NCBI RefSeq assembly: GCF_002813425.1 | Contig: NZ_PHUL01000001.1 | Coordinates: 1,616,001-1,680,000, forward strand | DNA length: 64,000 bases | Direction of reading: 5' to 3' | Origin: Cellulophaga sp. RHA19 | Lineage (GTDB): Bacteria > Bacteroidota > Bacteroidia > Flavobacteriales > Flavobacteriaceae | Shown: positions 48,001 through 55,589 of the stretch, in pieces | Layout of the letters: each line of letters opens with the position of its first letter | Numbering within the stretch: the stretch's first letter is position 1 | Program-made: the position numbers and the translations under genes | The notes under the pieces: generated by a model | Databases searched by the model: none | Told to the model about the DNA's origin: nothing | Seen by the model: the letters and a program-made list of their open reading frames with translations, nothing else

Positions 48001-48094
48001 AAAATTGGATCCAGAAGTAGGAGCAGCTGGTTACACAGGATTGGTAACTCCTCCAGTAAAATCTGTTGTTTTTGGTGTTAACGTTAAATTTTAA
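45038..48094 (+). CDS. SusC/RagA family TonB-linked outer-membrane importer, pair 3
   Basis: 1018 residues. The N-terminal module is as in pairs 1 and 2; the sequence diverges after EEVIVLGYSTKSVDEVTGSS. The plug has IRIRGVGSINASNSPLYVID and NGVIVITTKRGK; the barrel has YILDATFRREGSSRFANGHR and ends VVFGVNVKF. No STN domain. Its 75-nt leader is almost the same as that of pair 1, but the mature barrel differs widely, so the substrates may differ. SusD follows 5 nt downstream. Confidence 0.95.
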   Translation: MRTKVAWILTPLLVLLMSFSYGQEKTITGNVTDQDGLPLPGVSVLVVGTTTGTQTDFDGNYTIKASVGQVLRYSYVGQKTADRKVGSSSTVNVQLAEDAEALEEVIVLGYSTKSVDEVTGSSVQVSSEDIKDVPVLSVDQALQGKVAGLQISTTSGTPGAQQDIRIRGVGSINASNSPLYVIDGVPVVSENFSGSANRTSLSSLVSLNSKDIESMTVLKDASATAAYGARGSNGVIVITTKRGKSGKAVFNFSSVLGFQNNAYNKRSPLTASQRATLIDEATFNAYGEGFDFERDEARDFAVANNLGNIANWDGSEYDWPGLMENKDALIQDYNFSASGGTEKTNYYASLGFNETEPTVIGDSFRRISGKLSFQTWLRDNVKLDNSINVSNSRQNPVLENGAFFNNPHLTRYYMTPFANPYNADGTYNINNLGTSVFNTLYTNENDEVYNKYTRATTNTKLDWELIENLTFSSRIGLDFSLSEYKAYNNRYHGDSDGDVNGSSTASDEKNYNWVSQNSLNYQFKLGSKHNFDVTALFEYQKNNYTYLYAYGENFSTDGLTNIASAGSNFDASSSFTDWTNISYLGMLNYNFDGRYILDATFRREGSSRFANGHRYGNFGSVGLGWNVHREDFLEGSVFNELRLRGSWGITGNSGIATNTYQAFLAYDADYAGNGAVYPSQLGNEFLSWENGETVDAGFDFGVFDNRLSGSFAYFNKRTYDLLQDVPLSPTTGFASQNTNIGEVVNKGIEAQLNYDIFRSEDFNWSISGNFATVDNEVTKLALDSTGEEINPSATSTYKTTEVGLPIGAWFMRTWAGVDTETGEPTWYVNGVDGEVTSNYASAARVNQDEASALPTFSGGFSTHIEYKGIFMDASLYYAGGHKVYEQYAQHYFRTNSFTLGSYNGVEELLERWQQPGDVTDVPKLVYNGADNFHATSSRHLYDGDYIRLKDLTFGYNLPAKFTEDIGLDAISFTVKGTNLYTWVKDDGLKLDPEVGAAGYTGLVTPPVKSVVFGVNVKF

Positions 48095-48099
48095 TTAGA

Positions 48100-49476
48100 A
48101 TGAAAAAAATATTATATACAGCAATGGTGTTTGCCTTGCTAATAGGAAATACTTCTTGTTCTGAGGATCAACTAGATCCTACAGTTGCTCAAGAAAAAGA
48201 CTTTAATTTAAGTATAAACACGGAAGAAGATTTAGAGGGTATATTGGCAGGTGCTTATAACAGGTTGTCTATTGAAACTTACTACGGTAGAGATTATATA
48301 GTCTTCAATGAGGTAAGGAGTGATAATGCATTTTCTAATGCTAATTCTAATAGATTTGTTACCGCTGGACAGTTAGAAATTTTACCTTCAGATGCATATC
48401 CTACTGATACTTGGTCACGTATTTATTCTGTTATAGGTTCTGCAAATATTATTATTAATGCAGAAAACATAGAAGGTGATGCAGCTTTTATTAATCAAAT
48501 GAAAGGTGAAGCTTTAGTTCTTAGGGCTATGGCGCATTTCGATTTGGTTAGATTATTTGGTCAGCAACACGTAACAGGTGGTACTTCACCAGGGGGAGTT
48601 CCTTATGTAACTACATTTAGAGACGAAGAAAACTTTTTCCCTGCTAGAAATACTGTTGAAGAAGTTAAGAATTTAGCTTTAGCTGATATTGATGCAGCTT
48701 TGGCAATGATGTCTACCAGTTTAGATGGTTCTAAAGAATTCATTACAACAAGTGCTGCAAATGCAATTAAAGCAAGAATAGCTCTTTATTTTGGTGATAT
48801 GACTACAGCTGCTACAGCAGCGAAGTCAGTTATAGACTCAGAAAAATTTTCTGTGGCTAGTGAAACAGAATTTGCATCAACTTTTTCTGAAGATAATGCT
48901 GTTAACTCTATTTTTGAAATAGCTATGTCTCCAACAGATAATAGAGGTATAAATGGATTAGCTAATATATTTTTAGATACATCTTATGGTGATGTTGTAG
49001 TATTAGATAATTTCTTAACTATTTTTGATGATGATGATATTAGAATTGGTGAAGATTTTATTGAAGTTGATGGAAAAGGTTTCACCAGAAATATTGGAAA
49101 ATACCCTTCTAGTACATTTGATGATAATATTAGTATTATTAGATATGAGGAAGTAATTTTGACATATGCAGAAGCTATGTTAACAGTAGATCCTGCGGTC
49201 TCATTACAATATTTAAATATGATACCTGCTCAAAGAAATGCTAGTCTTTATACTGAAGCGACTCTTGATAATATATTACTTGAGAGAAGAAAAGAATTAG
49301 CTTTTGAAGGTGCTCGTTTTCATGATTTAGTAAGAATAGGGCAAGGTATTCCGTTGTTAGATCCATTACAACAAACACATAAAGGTGTTCCTTACGGGTC
49401 ATTTAATTTAGCATTTCCTATTCCAAATAGTGAGGCAGATGTTAACTCTAATGTTTCACAGAATAAAGGTTTTTAA
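48100..49476 (+). CDS. SusD/RagB family surface lipoprotein, pair 3
   Basis: 458 residues, the shortest of the four. A lipoprotein signal with Cys at 20 (LIGNTSCSEDQLDP) precedes the SusD fold with GEALVLRAMAHFDLVRLFGQ, IIRYEEVILTYAEA, LLERRKELAFEGARFHDLVR and the end FPIPNSEADVN. The C-terminal block is of the classical RagB type, while the pair-1, -2 and -4 partners differ there. It starts 5 nt after susC and is followed by a palindromic terminator. Confidence 0.95.
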   Translation: MKKILYTAMVFALLIGNTSCSEDQLDPTVAQEKDFNLSINTEEDLEGILAGAYNRLSIETYYGRDYIVFNEVRSDNAFSNANSNRFVTAGQLEILPSDAYPTDTWSRIYSVIGSANIIINAENIEGDAAFINQMKGEALVLRAMAHFDLVRLFGQQHVTGGTSPGGVPYVTTFRDEENFFPARNTVEEVKNLALADIDAALAMMSTSLDGSKEFITTSAANAIKARIALYFGDMTTAATAAKSVIDSEKFSVASETEFASTFSEDNAVNSIFEIAMSPTDNRGINGLANIFLDTSYGDVVVLDNFLTIFDDDDIRIGEDFIEVDGKGFTRNIGKYPSSTFDDNISIIRYEEVILTYAEAMLTVDPAVSLQYLNMIPAQRNASLYTEATLDNILLERRKELAFEGARFHDLVRIGQGIPLLDPLQQTHKGVPYGSFNLAFPIPNSEADVNSNVSQNKGF

Positions 49477-50014
49477 AAAGAAAACTTATTTAAAAAACTA
49501 TATTTTAACCGCCAAGAGCAATTGCTCTTGGCGGTTTTTTTATGCTTAAAATTTACATCTTCTTATTGCTTGTTTTTTTACTCAATTAACTAAATAAAAT
49601 ACAAGTGTACGTGTTAAATTAACGTTGGTTCTTCTTACTTCTTATTTTAATTTTATTTACATTAAACTGCATATCATTATTGATTTAACAAGAAATAAAC
49701 TCTTTTTGTTTTGATTATTCAATAAAAAGCAACTTTTTTTAAGCTTTATTGTAATTAACAAAGTTTTTGTACGACAAAATTCGGCATAGATACTTTTTAA
49801 GTTACTGTTTTTCTTATTTAAAAAGATTTTTTGGGTAGTACTATTTCTTTGTAAGACAATGAATTTACTAAGTATCTATATTTTTTATTAAATAATTTTT
49901 AGCTAGCATTCATTATTTGTTTTTCAATTTAAAAGATTAATTAAATGTTAATCTTAGATAATCTGCTTAACAAAAGATTGGGAATTAGTTAAAGCTAACT
50001 CAAAACTAAATTAA
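49477..50014. other. intergenic region with palindromic terminator and leader of susC pair 4
   Basis: Begins with the terminator (49507-49542), then about 450 AT-rich nt. The CTAACTCAAAA box is at 49995-50005, 9 nt before the ATG. This leader lacks the longer homology shared by pairs 1 and 3. No credible frame. Confidence 0.65.
49507..49542 (+). terminator. palindromic terminator of susCD pair 3
   Basis: 49507-49536 is a perfect 30-bp palindrome (AACCGCCAAGAGCAA and its complement), the same sequence as the centre of the 64-bp palindrome after pair 2, followed by a T run. Confidence 0.88.
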
Positions 50015-53000
50015 ATGAGAAAAAAAGTAACTTGGATTTTAACTCCCTTATTGGTGATGTTAATGAACTTCTCTTATGCACAAGAGAAAACAATTACAGG
50101 TAATGTAACAGACCAAGATGGTTTACCTTTACCTGGGGTTTCTGTACTAGTAGTAGGTACAGCAATTGGGACACAATCTGACTTTGATGGTAATTATACC
50201 ATAAGTGCAAAAGTAGGTCAGGTTTTGCGTTACAGTTATATTGGTCAAAAAACCACAGATAGAACTGTAGGTGTATCAAGTACAATTAATCTTCAAATGG
50301 AAGAAGATGCAGAAGCGTTAGAGGAAGTTGTGGTAACCGCCTATGGTGTTCAAAAAAAGGAATCGCTTACTGGGTCAATTGCAGAAATTAAGTCTGAAGA
50401 AATTGCAAAAGTAGCTTCTGGTAATGCAGTAACTGGTTTAACAGGTAAGGTTTCTGGTGTTCAAATTTTTTCAAATTCTGGACAACCTGGTACTGCTCCA
50501 ACCGTAAGGTTTAGAGGTATTGGTTCTTTAAACGGATCTTCTGCTCCTTTATATGTTGTAGATGGTGTTCCGTATAACGAATCTATAACTTCGTTAAATC
50601 CTAATGATATAGAATCAATATCATTTTTAAAGGATGCTGCCGCTGCGGCTTTGTACGGTAATAGAGGTGCAAACGGTGTTATTATTGTAACGACTAAAAA
50701 AGGTAAGGCGGGTAAAGTAAGTGTGACTTTAGACGTTAGAACTAGTTTTACTAGCAGAGCAACCAAAGATTATGATGTTTTTGATGATGCTGGTGAGTAT
50801 TTAGAAGCGTACCACAAAATGTTAAAAAATAATGATATTGTAGAGAATGGTACAGATGTAGCTACAGCAGGGCTTAATGCTTCTACAAATTTATTTGATG
50901 GGCCTCAAGGTTTAGTGTATAACCCTTTTGGTGGAGATAGAGCTACGGTTATAGATCCTAATACTGGAAAATTAAGATCGGGCAATCAATTATGGACATC
51001 AGATTGGGAAGATGACTTATTTAATGACGGTAGTGGTATACAAACTTTATATGCAAGTATAGCTGGTGGAACAGAAAAAGCAACTTATTTCTTTTCGGTA
51101 GGTAATGAAGATAATACTGGTTATAACGTTAATACAGGATTTAAAAGGTTAACACTAAATATGAACCTTAGTTCTCAAGTTAGTGACAACATTAGATTGG
51201 GAATGTCTGCAAATTATGCAAACAGAGAGCAAACAGGTACTTTAACTAATAATATTACAGGTAATTTTGCTTGGGTTAGAAATATTGCTCCTATATATCC
51301 TGTTTTTGCAGTAGATCATGCAACAGGTGCTACAGTTTTAGATGACAAGGGAAATCCTCTTTGGGATTGGGCAGATGTTACTTCTCCTAATGCTACAGCC
51401 GGAAGACCATTTAATGGTTTTTCTAATCCTCATGCATTACAAACTTTAAATGTTAACAAATCTGTTAGAGACAATTTAACATCTAGAGCATTTGCAGAGA
51501 TCAAATTTTTAAAAGACTTTACATTCACGTATAATTTTGGTTTAGATTTAGCTTTTTATAATACTACTAATTATACAAATAAAATTGTTGGTAGTTCTGC
51601 TTCTTCAGATGTCAATGGTAGGTTGTCAGAGCAATTTGGTAGAGGAACAACATACACAAACCAGCAACTATTAGGTTGGAAAAAAACAATTGCAGATGAT
51701 CATCATTTGGATATTTTGTTAGGACATGAAAACTCAGATTATAATTTTAAGTTTTTAGACGCTAATAAAAAAAATCAATTTATTTCTAATGATATTTCTG
51801 CTAGTCTTTTTGCAGAAAATGACGGTGCTGGTAATGTAACTGGCGGACCAACAGAATATTTGTTAGAAGGTTTTTTTGCTAGAATGTTGTATGATTTTGA
51901 TAATAAATACTACATAAATGGTAGTTTCCGTAGAGATGGCTCTTCTGTTTTTTCTGAAGATAACAGATGGGGTAACTTTTGGGGTGCTGGTGTTGCTTGG
52001 AGAATATCTAAAGAATCTTTTATGGATAATGTAGATTGGATTTCTGAGTTAAAATTAAAGTCTAGTATAGGTCAACAGGGTAATGACTATGTGGGTTATC
52101 CAGATAATACAGCTGTTAGAAATTATGCTCCTTATTTAGATCAGTGGGATGTTACTACAGATGGTGAAGAGTTTAACTTAAGTAAAACTGTTTTAGGTAA
52201 CAAAGATTTAAAATGGGAAACATCTACCAACTTTAATGCTGGTTTTGAGTTAAATATGTTTGATAATAGACTAAGAATAGAATCAGAATATTTTCAACGT
52301 AAAATAACAGATCTAATTTTTAATAGACCATTACCAAATTCATCTGGCTTACCGTCTATCCCAGAAAATGTTATGGATATGCAAAACGTAGGTGTAGAGG
52401 CTAGTATTGCTTATGATATAATTAGAAGCAAAAATTTAAATTGGACTGTAGATCTTAATGCTACTCATTATAAAAATGAAATTACAAAATTAGCTCCAGG
52501 AAGAGATTTTATAGATCCAGGTACAGTGTACAGGTGGGAAAAAGGTAGTAGTGCTTTTGATTATTATATTAGAGATTTTGTTGGCGTAAACCCTACAAAT
52601 GGTAACGCAATATGGTATACATCTAGTGAGTTTGAGGCAGATGGTACAACGCCTATAATTAATAACCAAACTGAAGATTATTCAGTAGCATCAGAAACTA
52701 ATTTAGGAAAATCTGCTTTGCCAGATGTTAATGGTGGTTTTACATCGTCACTTACATATAAAAATTTAGATTTTAGCTTTGCGCTTTCTTACCAGTTTGG
52801 AGGGTATGCTTTTGACGCTATTTATAATGATGCTTTTGGTGGCGGAATTGGAGAAAATCTTAGTAGAGATTTTTATAAGACTTGGACGCATGATAATACT
52901 ACGGCTAGTTTACCTAGAGTTATAGATGGTTCTAGAAATTATAATACATCAGATTTACTTTTAGAAAAATCAGATTTTATTAGCCTTAACGATGTTTCTA

Positions 53001-53203
53001 TTGGTTATACTTTACCTAATGATGTTGTAGAAAAAATAGGTTTATCTAAAGTTAGAATATATGGTTTGGGTAATAACTTGGCCTTATGGACAGCTTCTGG
53101 TAGAGATGGTTTTGATCCAAGAGCAAGTGTTACTGGTGGTAACAACTCTGTTAGGTATGCAACGTTAAAGACGTTTTCATTAGGTTTAAATGTTAATTTT
53201 TAA
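50015..53203 (+). CDS. SusC/RagA family TonB-linked outer-membrane importer, pair 4
   Basis: 1062 residues. The signal peptide is slightly changed (MRKKVTWILTPLLVMLMNFS), and the regulatory-like domain is still nearly the same as in the others. Divergence begins after EEVVVTAYGVQKKESLTGSI. The plug has VRFRGIGSLNGSSAPLYVVD and NGVIIVTTKKGK; the barrel includes YYINGSFRRDGSSVFSEDNR and ends SLGLNVNF. No STN domain. SusD begins 10 nt downstream. Confidence 0.95.
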   Translation: MRKKVTWILTPLLVMLMNFSYAQEKTITGNVTDQDGLPLPGVSVLVVGTAIGTQSDFDGNYTISAKVGQVLRYSYIGQKTTDRTVGVSSTINLQMEEDAEALEEVVVTAYGVQKKESLTGSIAEIKSEEIAKVASGNAVTGLTGKVSGVQIFSNSGQPGTAPTVRFRGIGSLNGSSAPLYVVDGVPYNESITSLNPNDIESISFLKDAAAAALYGNRGANGVIIVTTKKGKAGKVSVTLDVRTSFTSRATKDYDVFDDAGEYLEAYHKMLKNNDIVENGTDVATAGLNASTNLFDGPQGLVYNPFGGDRATVIDPNTGKLRSGNQLWTSDWEDDLFNDGSGIQTLYASIAGGTEKATYFFSVGNEDNTGYNVNTGFKRLTLNMNLSSQVSDNIRLGMSANYANREQTGTLTNNITGNFAWVRNIAPIYPVFAVDHATGATVLDDKGNPLWDWADVTSPNATAGRPFNGFSNPHALQTLNVNKSVRDNLTSRAFAEIKFLKDFTFTYNFGLDLAFYNTTNYTNKIVGSSASSDVNGRLSEQFGRGTTYTNQQLLGWKKTIADDHHLDILLGHENSDYNFKFLDANKKNQFISNDISASLFAENDGAGNVTGGPTEYLLEGFFARMLYDFDNKYYINGSFRRDGSSVFSEDNRWGNFWGAGVAWRISKESFMDNVDWISELKLKSSIGQQGNDYVGYPDNTAVRNYAPYLDQWDVTTDGEEFNLSKTVLGNKDLKWETSTNFNAGFELNMFDNRLRIESEYFQRKITDLIFNRPLPNSSGLPSIPENVMDMQNVGVEASIAYDIIRSKNLNWTVDLNATHYKNEITKLAPGRDFIDPGTVYRWEKGSSAFDYYIRDFVGVNPTNGNAIWYTSSEFEADGTTPIINNQTEDYSVASETNLGKSALPDVNGGFTSSLTYKNLDFSFALSYQFGGYAFDAIYNDAFGGGIGENLSRDFYKTWTHDNTTASLPRVIDGSRNYNTSDLLLEKSDFISLNDVSIGYTLPNDVVEKIGLSKVRIYGLGNNLALWTASGRDGFDPRASVTGGNNSVRYATLKTFSLGLNVNF

Positions 53204-53213
53204 AAGTATTAAA

Positions 53214-54743
53214 ATGAAAAAAATAGTATTAATAACTGCAGTTTTAGCTGTTATGGTTAGTTGTAGTAAAGATCAGTTAGAGTCTGATTTAGAAAACATA
53301 GTTACAGATGCTACTATATCTGAATTAGCAGAAGAATCTCCAGAGGCATTATTGTCTACAGCTAGTTCTTTTGATGCAGGAACAATAAATAACATGCGTA
53401 CTTTTGATGTAGCTGGTACAGGAGGTGATCATAACGATTACGGTCAAAAATCTATTGATGTTATGATGGATATTATGTCTAACGATATGATAGATTCTAA
53501 CAACGGTTGGTGGTATGACGATTTGTATAAGTACATTGGTAGAACACAAGAGTCTGGTACAGAAACTAATTTAATCTGGGACTATTACTACGAGATTATA
53601 AAAGGAGCTAACCAAACAATTACATTAATTGGTGGTTTAGATGAGTCTGTTTTAACAGAAGATTTATCTTATGTTTTATCTAGATCTAAGGTTGTTAGAG
53701 GTTTGGCATATTTACAGTTGATACAAATTTACCAAAAAGGGCAACCTGCATTGTCTGATGCTGGTGTACCTATAATAGATCCAACAGCTGATTTAATTAA
53801 TGGACCAGGTTTTGGAAGATTAACGGTTGGTGATGTCTATGGTCAAATTGAAACAGATTTAAAAGAAGGTTATGATGGGTTAGAAGGCTTTTCTAGACCA
53901 GATAAAACAGTTATTAACCAGAATATTGCTGCAGGTTATTTAGCAAGATTTTATTTGTTATCTAAAGATTATAATAAGGCAGTTCAGTTTGCAGAAATTG
54001 CAAAGTCTGAAGGAGCTTTAGCTGCAGATCAATTGTTAGATGGTTTTCAATTTATTTCTAATACAGAATGGTTATGGGGTGCAGATATTAATGGTGATAC
54101 ATCATCTTTATTTGCTTCTTTCTTTTCGCAGATGCAATCTTATTCTCCTGTACAAAAAGCGGCTGGTGGTGTAACTCCAGGATACACGGGGCAATTAGGA
54201 CATCATAGAACAGTAGATGTTAGGTTGTACAATGCAGTATCATCTACAGATATTCGTAGCAATTGGTTTGGTCCAGATAATGGTCAAATAGATCAGCCAA
54301 AAGAGGGTCAAATCTATAATTATAAATTTTATGATGATACTTTTTTTGAAGCAGATTATGTTTATATGAGAGTTTCAGAAATGTACTTAATTATTGCAGA
54401 GGCTAAAGCAGCTGCGGGAGATGATTCTGGTGCGGCTCAAGAATTATTTAATTTAATTTCTACAAGAGACCCAGAATATACATTATCTACAAATTCTGGT
54501 TCTAGTTTAATGGATGAAATTAGGTTACACAGGCGTATAGAATTATGGGGAGAAGGTTTTGGTTTGTTAGATATGAAGAGATGGAATGTAGGTCTTGTGC
54601 GTGATTTTGAAGGAACAACACACCCTAACAACCCAGCATCTTTTTATAATATTCCTGCTGGGGATGCAAGGTTTACTTTTCAGATTCCAGAAACTGAAAT
54701 TAATTTAAATGATGCAATTACTCCTGCAGATCAAAATCAATAA
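53214..54743 (+). CDS. SusD/RagB family surface lipoprotein, pair 4
   Basis: 509 residues from the ATG at 53214. The frame is open from 53190, but only this start gives a lipoprotein signal with Cys at 17 (LAVMVSCSKDQLES), and it avoids overlap with susC. The SusD fold shows KVVRGLAYLQLIQIYQKGQ, YMRVSEMYLIIAEAKAAAG and LHRRIELWGEGFGLLDMKRW. It is the last gene of the four-pair cluster and lacks the palindromic terminator of the others; a hairpin at 54782-54809 followed by TTTTAATTT may end the transcript. Confidence 0.93.
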   Translation: MKKIVLITAVLAVMVSCSKDQLESDLENIVTDATISELAEESPEALLSTASSFDAGTINNMRTFDVAGTGGDHNDYGQKSIDVMMDIMSNDMIDSNNGWWYDDLYKYIGRTQESGTETNLIWDYYYEIIKGANQTITLIGGLDESVLTEDLSYVLSRSKVVRGLAYLQLIQIYQKGQPALSDAGVPIIDPTADLINGPGFGRLTVGDVYGQIETDLKEGYDGLEGFSRPDKTVINQNIAAGYLARFYLLSKDYNKAVQFAEIAKSEGALAADQLLDGFQFISNTEWLWGADINGDTSSLFASFFSQMQSYSPVQKAAGGVTPGYTGQLGHHRTVDVRLYNAVSSTDIRSNWFGPDNGQIDQPKEGQIYNYKFYDDTFFEADYVYMRVSEMYLIIAEAKAAAGDDSGAAQELFNLISTRDPEYTLSTNSGSSLMDEIRLHRRIELWGEGFGLLDMKRWNVGLVRDFEGTTHPNNPASFYNIPAGDARFTFQIPETEINLNDAITPADQNQ

Positions 54744-54829
54744 TTTAAAACAAGCATAGTTAATTGTTTTAAATAAAAAATAGTCCAAATATTGTTTTGT
54801 ATTAGGACTTTTAATTTGAATTAGTCAAT

Positions 54830-54867
54830 AAAAAAAGCTCTTAGATTTTTATCTAAGAGCTTTTTCA
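54830..54867. terminator. bidirectional intrinsic terminator between susD pair 4 and the Fn3 lipoprotein
   Basis: A 15-bp perfect stem (54832-54846 and 54851-54865, AAAAAGCTCTTAGAT and its complement) with a TTTT loop. It ends the minus-strand Fn3 lipoprotein gene and backs up the end of the susCD cluster. Confidence 0.88.
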
Positions 54868-54887
54868 TTATAAAAACTAAAAATTAG

Positions 54888-55589
54888 TTATTCAACTTTA
54901 AATTCAAACACTTCAGAGGACGATGTGTTGTCTTGACTATCTTTTGTTATTACTTTCCAATAATAAACTGTATTAGCAGTAACTGTTGCGTCTAAAGTTG
55001 TTTCTGTTGTAACTCCAATGCTGGTAGTTGGGGTGTTATTTGTTCCAAATAATATTTCATAATCAACTATATCATCATCTACATCTTCACCAGACCATTT
55101 TAAAGATACTGTAGTTGTTGTTGCAATAGTTGCGCCTCTATTAGGGCTTATAACATCAGCAGGAAAAGGAGCGTAGTTTTCCGTTCCAACTCCTTGGTTA
55201 TAAAACTTCCAAGTTGCACTTGTAGCTGTTTCTGTTGTACCATTAGCTTTAGATACAATAAACCATTCATAAGGTGTTCCTCTATCAATAGTTATAGCAT
55301 CAGAAGTAGTGGTGACTGTTTTAGACGAGCTATTACCGGTAGCTAGGTTTTTAATGTTAATTTCATAACTATCTGTATCGGCAGCAGCACTCCAGCTAAA
55401 TTCAACAGAGCTACGAGTATCGCTTATAATAGCACCTTCATTACACTCGGTGTTGTTTTCAGGAAAAACAAGAGTGGTTGCTTTAGGTGTTGTAATTGGG
55501 TCTGGTTCTGTGCCTCCATCATCACTACCGCCGCCACAAGAGGCTAAAAGTAAGGAGCTAATGCAAGTAATTTTATATATTGTTTTCAT
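54888..55589 (-). CDS. lipoprotein with two fibronectin type III-like domains
   Basis: 233 residues. A lipoprotein signal with Cys at 18 (LLLASCGGG) precedes a Gly/Asp-rich linker (GGGSDDGGTEPDP). Two beta-sandwich domains resembling fibronectin type III follow: one at about 40-130 (SVEFSWSAAADTDSYEINI) and one at about 140-233 (VSLKWSGEDVDDDIVDYEIL, YYWKVITKDSQDN). Each has the conserved Trp and Tyr pattern. Its ATG directly abuts the stop codon of the T9SS protein gene with no spacer, so it is co-transcribed and probably coupled. It may help anchor or display the partner (inference). Confidence 0.85.
   Translation of the reverse strand: MKTIYKITCISSLLLASCGGGSDDGGTEPDPITTPKATTLVFPENNTECNEGAIISDTRSSVEFSWSAAADTDSYEINIKNLATGNSSSKTVTTTSDAITIDRGTPYEWFIVSKANGTTETATSATWKFYNQGVGTENYAPFPADVISPNRGATIATTTTVSLKWSGEDVDDDIVDYEILFGTNNTPTTSIGVTTETTLDATVTANTVYYWKVITKDSQDNTSSSEVFEFKVE

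Noticed and set aside
34636..50350. Repeated sequence every ~5 kb as a CRISPR or transposon signature
   Set aside because: The repeats are the shared 5' coding modules and leaders of susC genes; there are no short regularly spaced repeats, transposase or target-site duplications.
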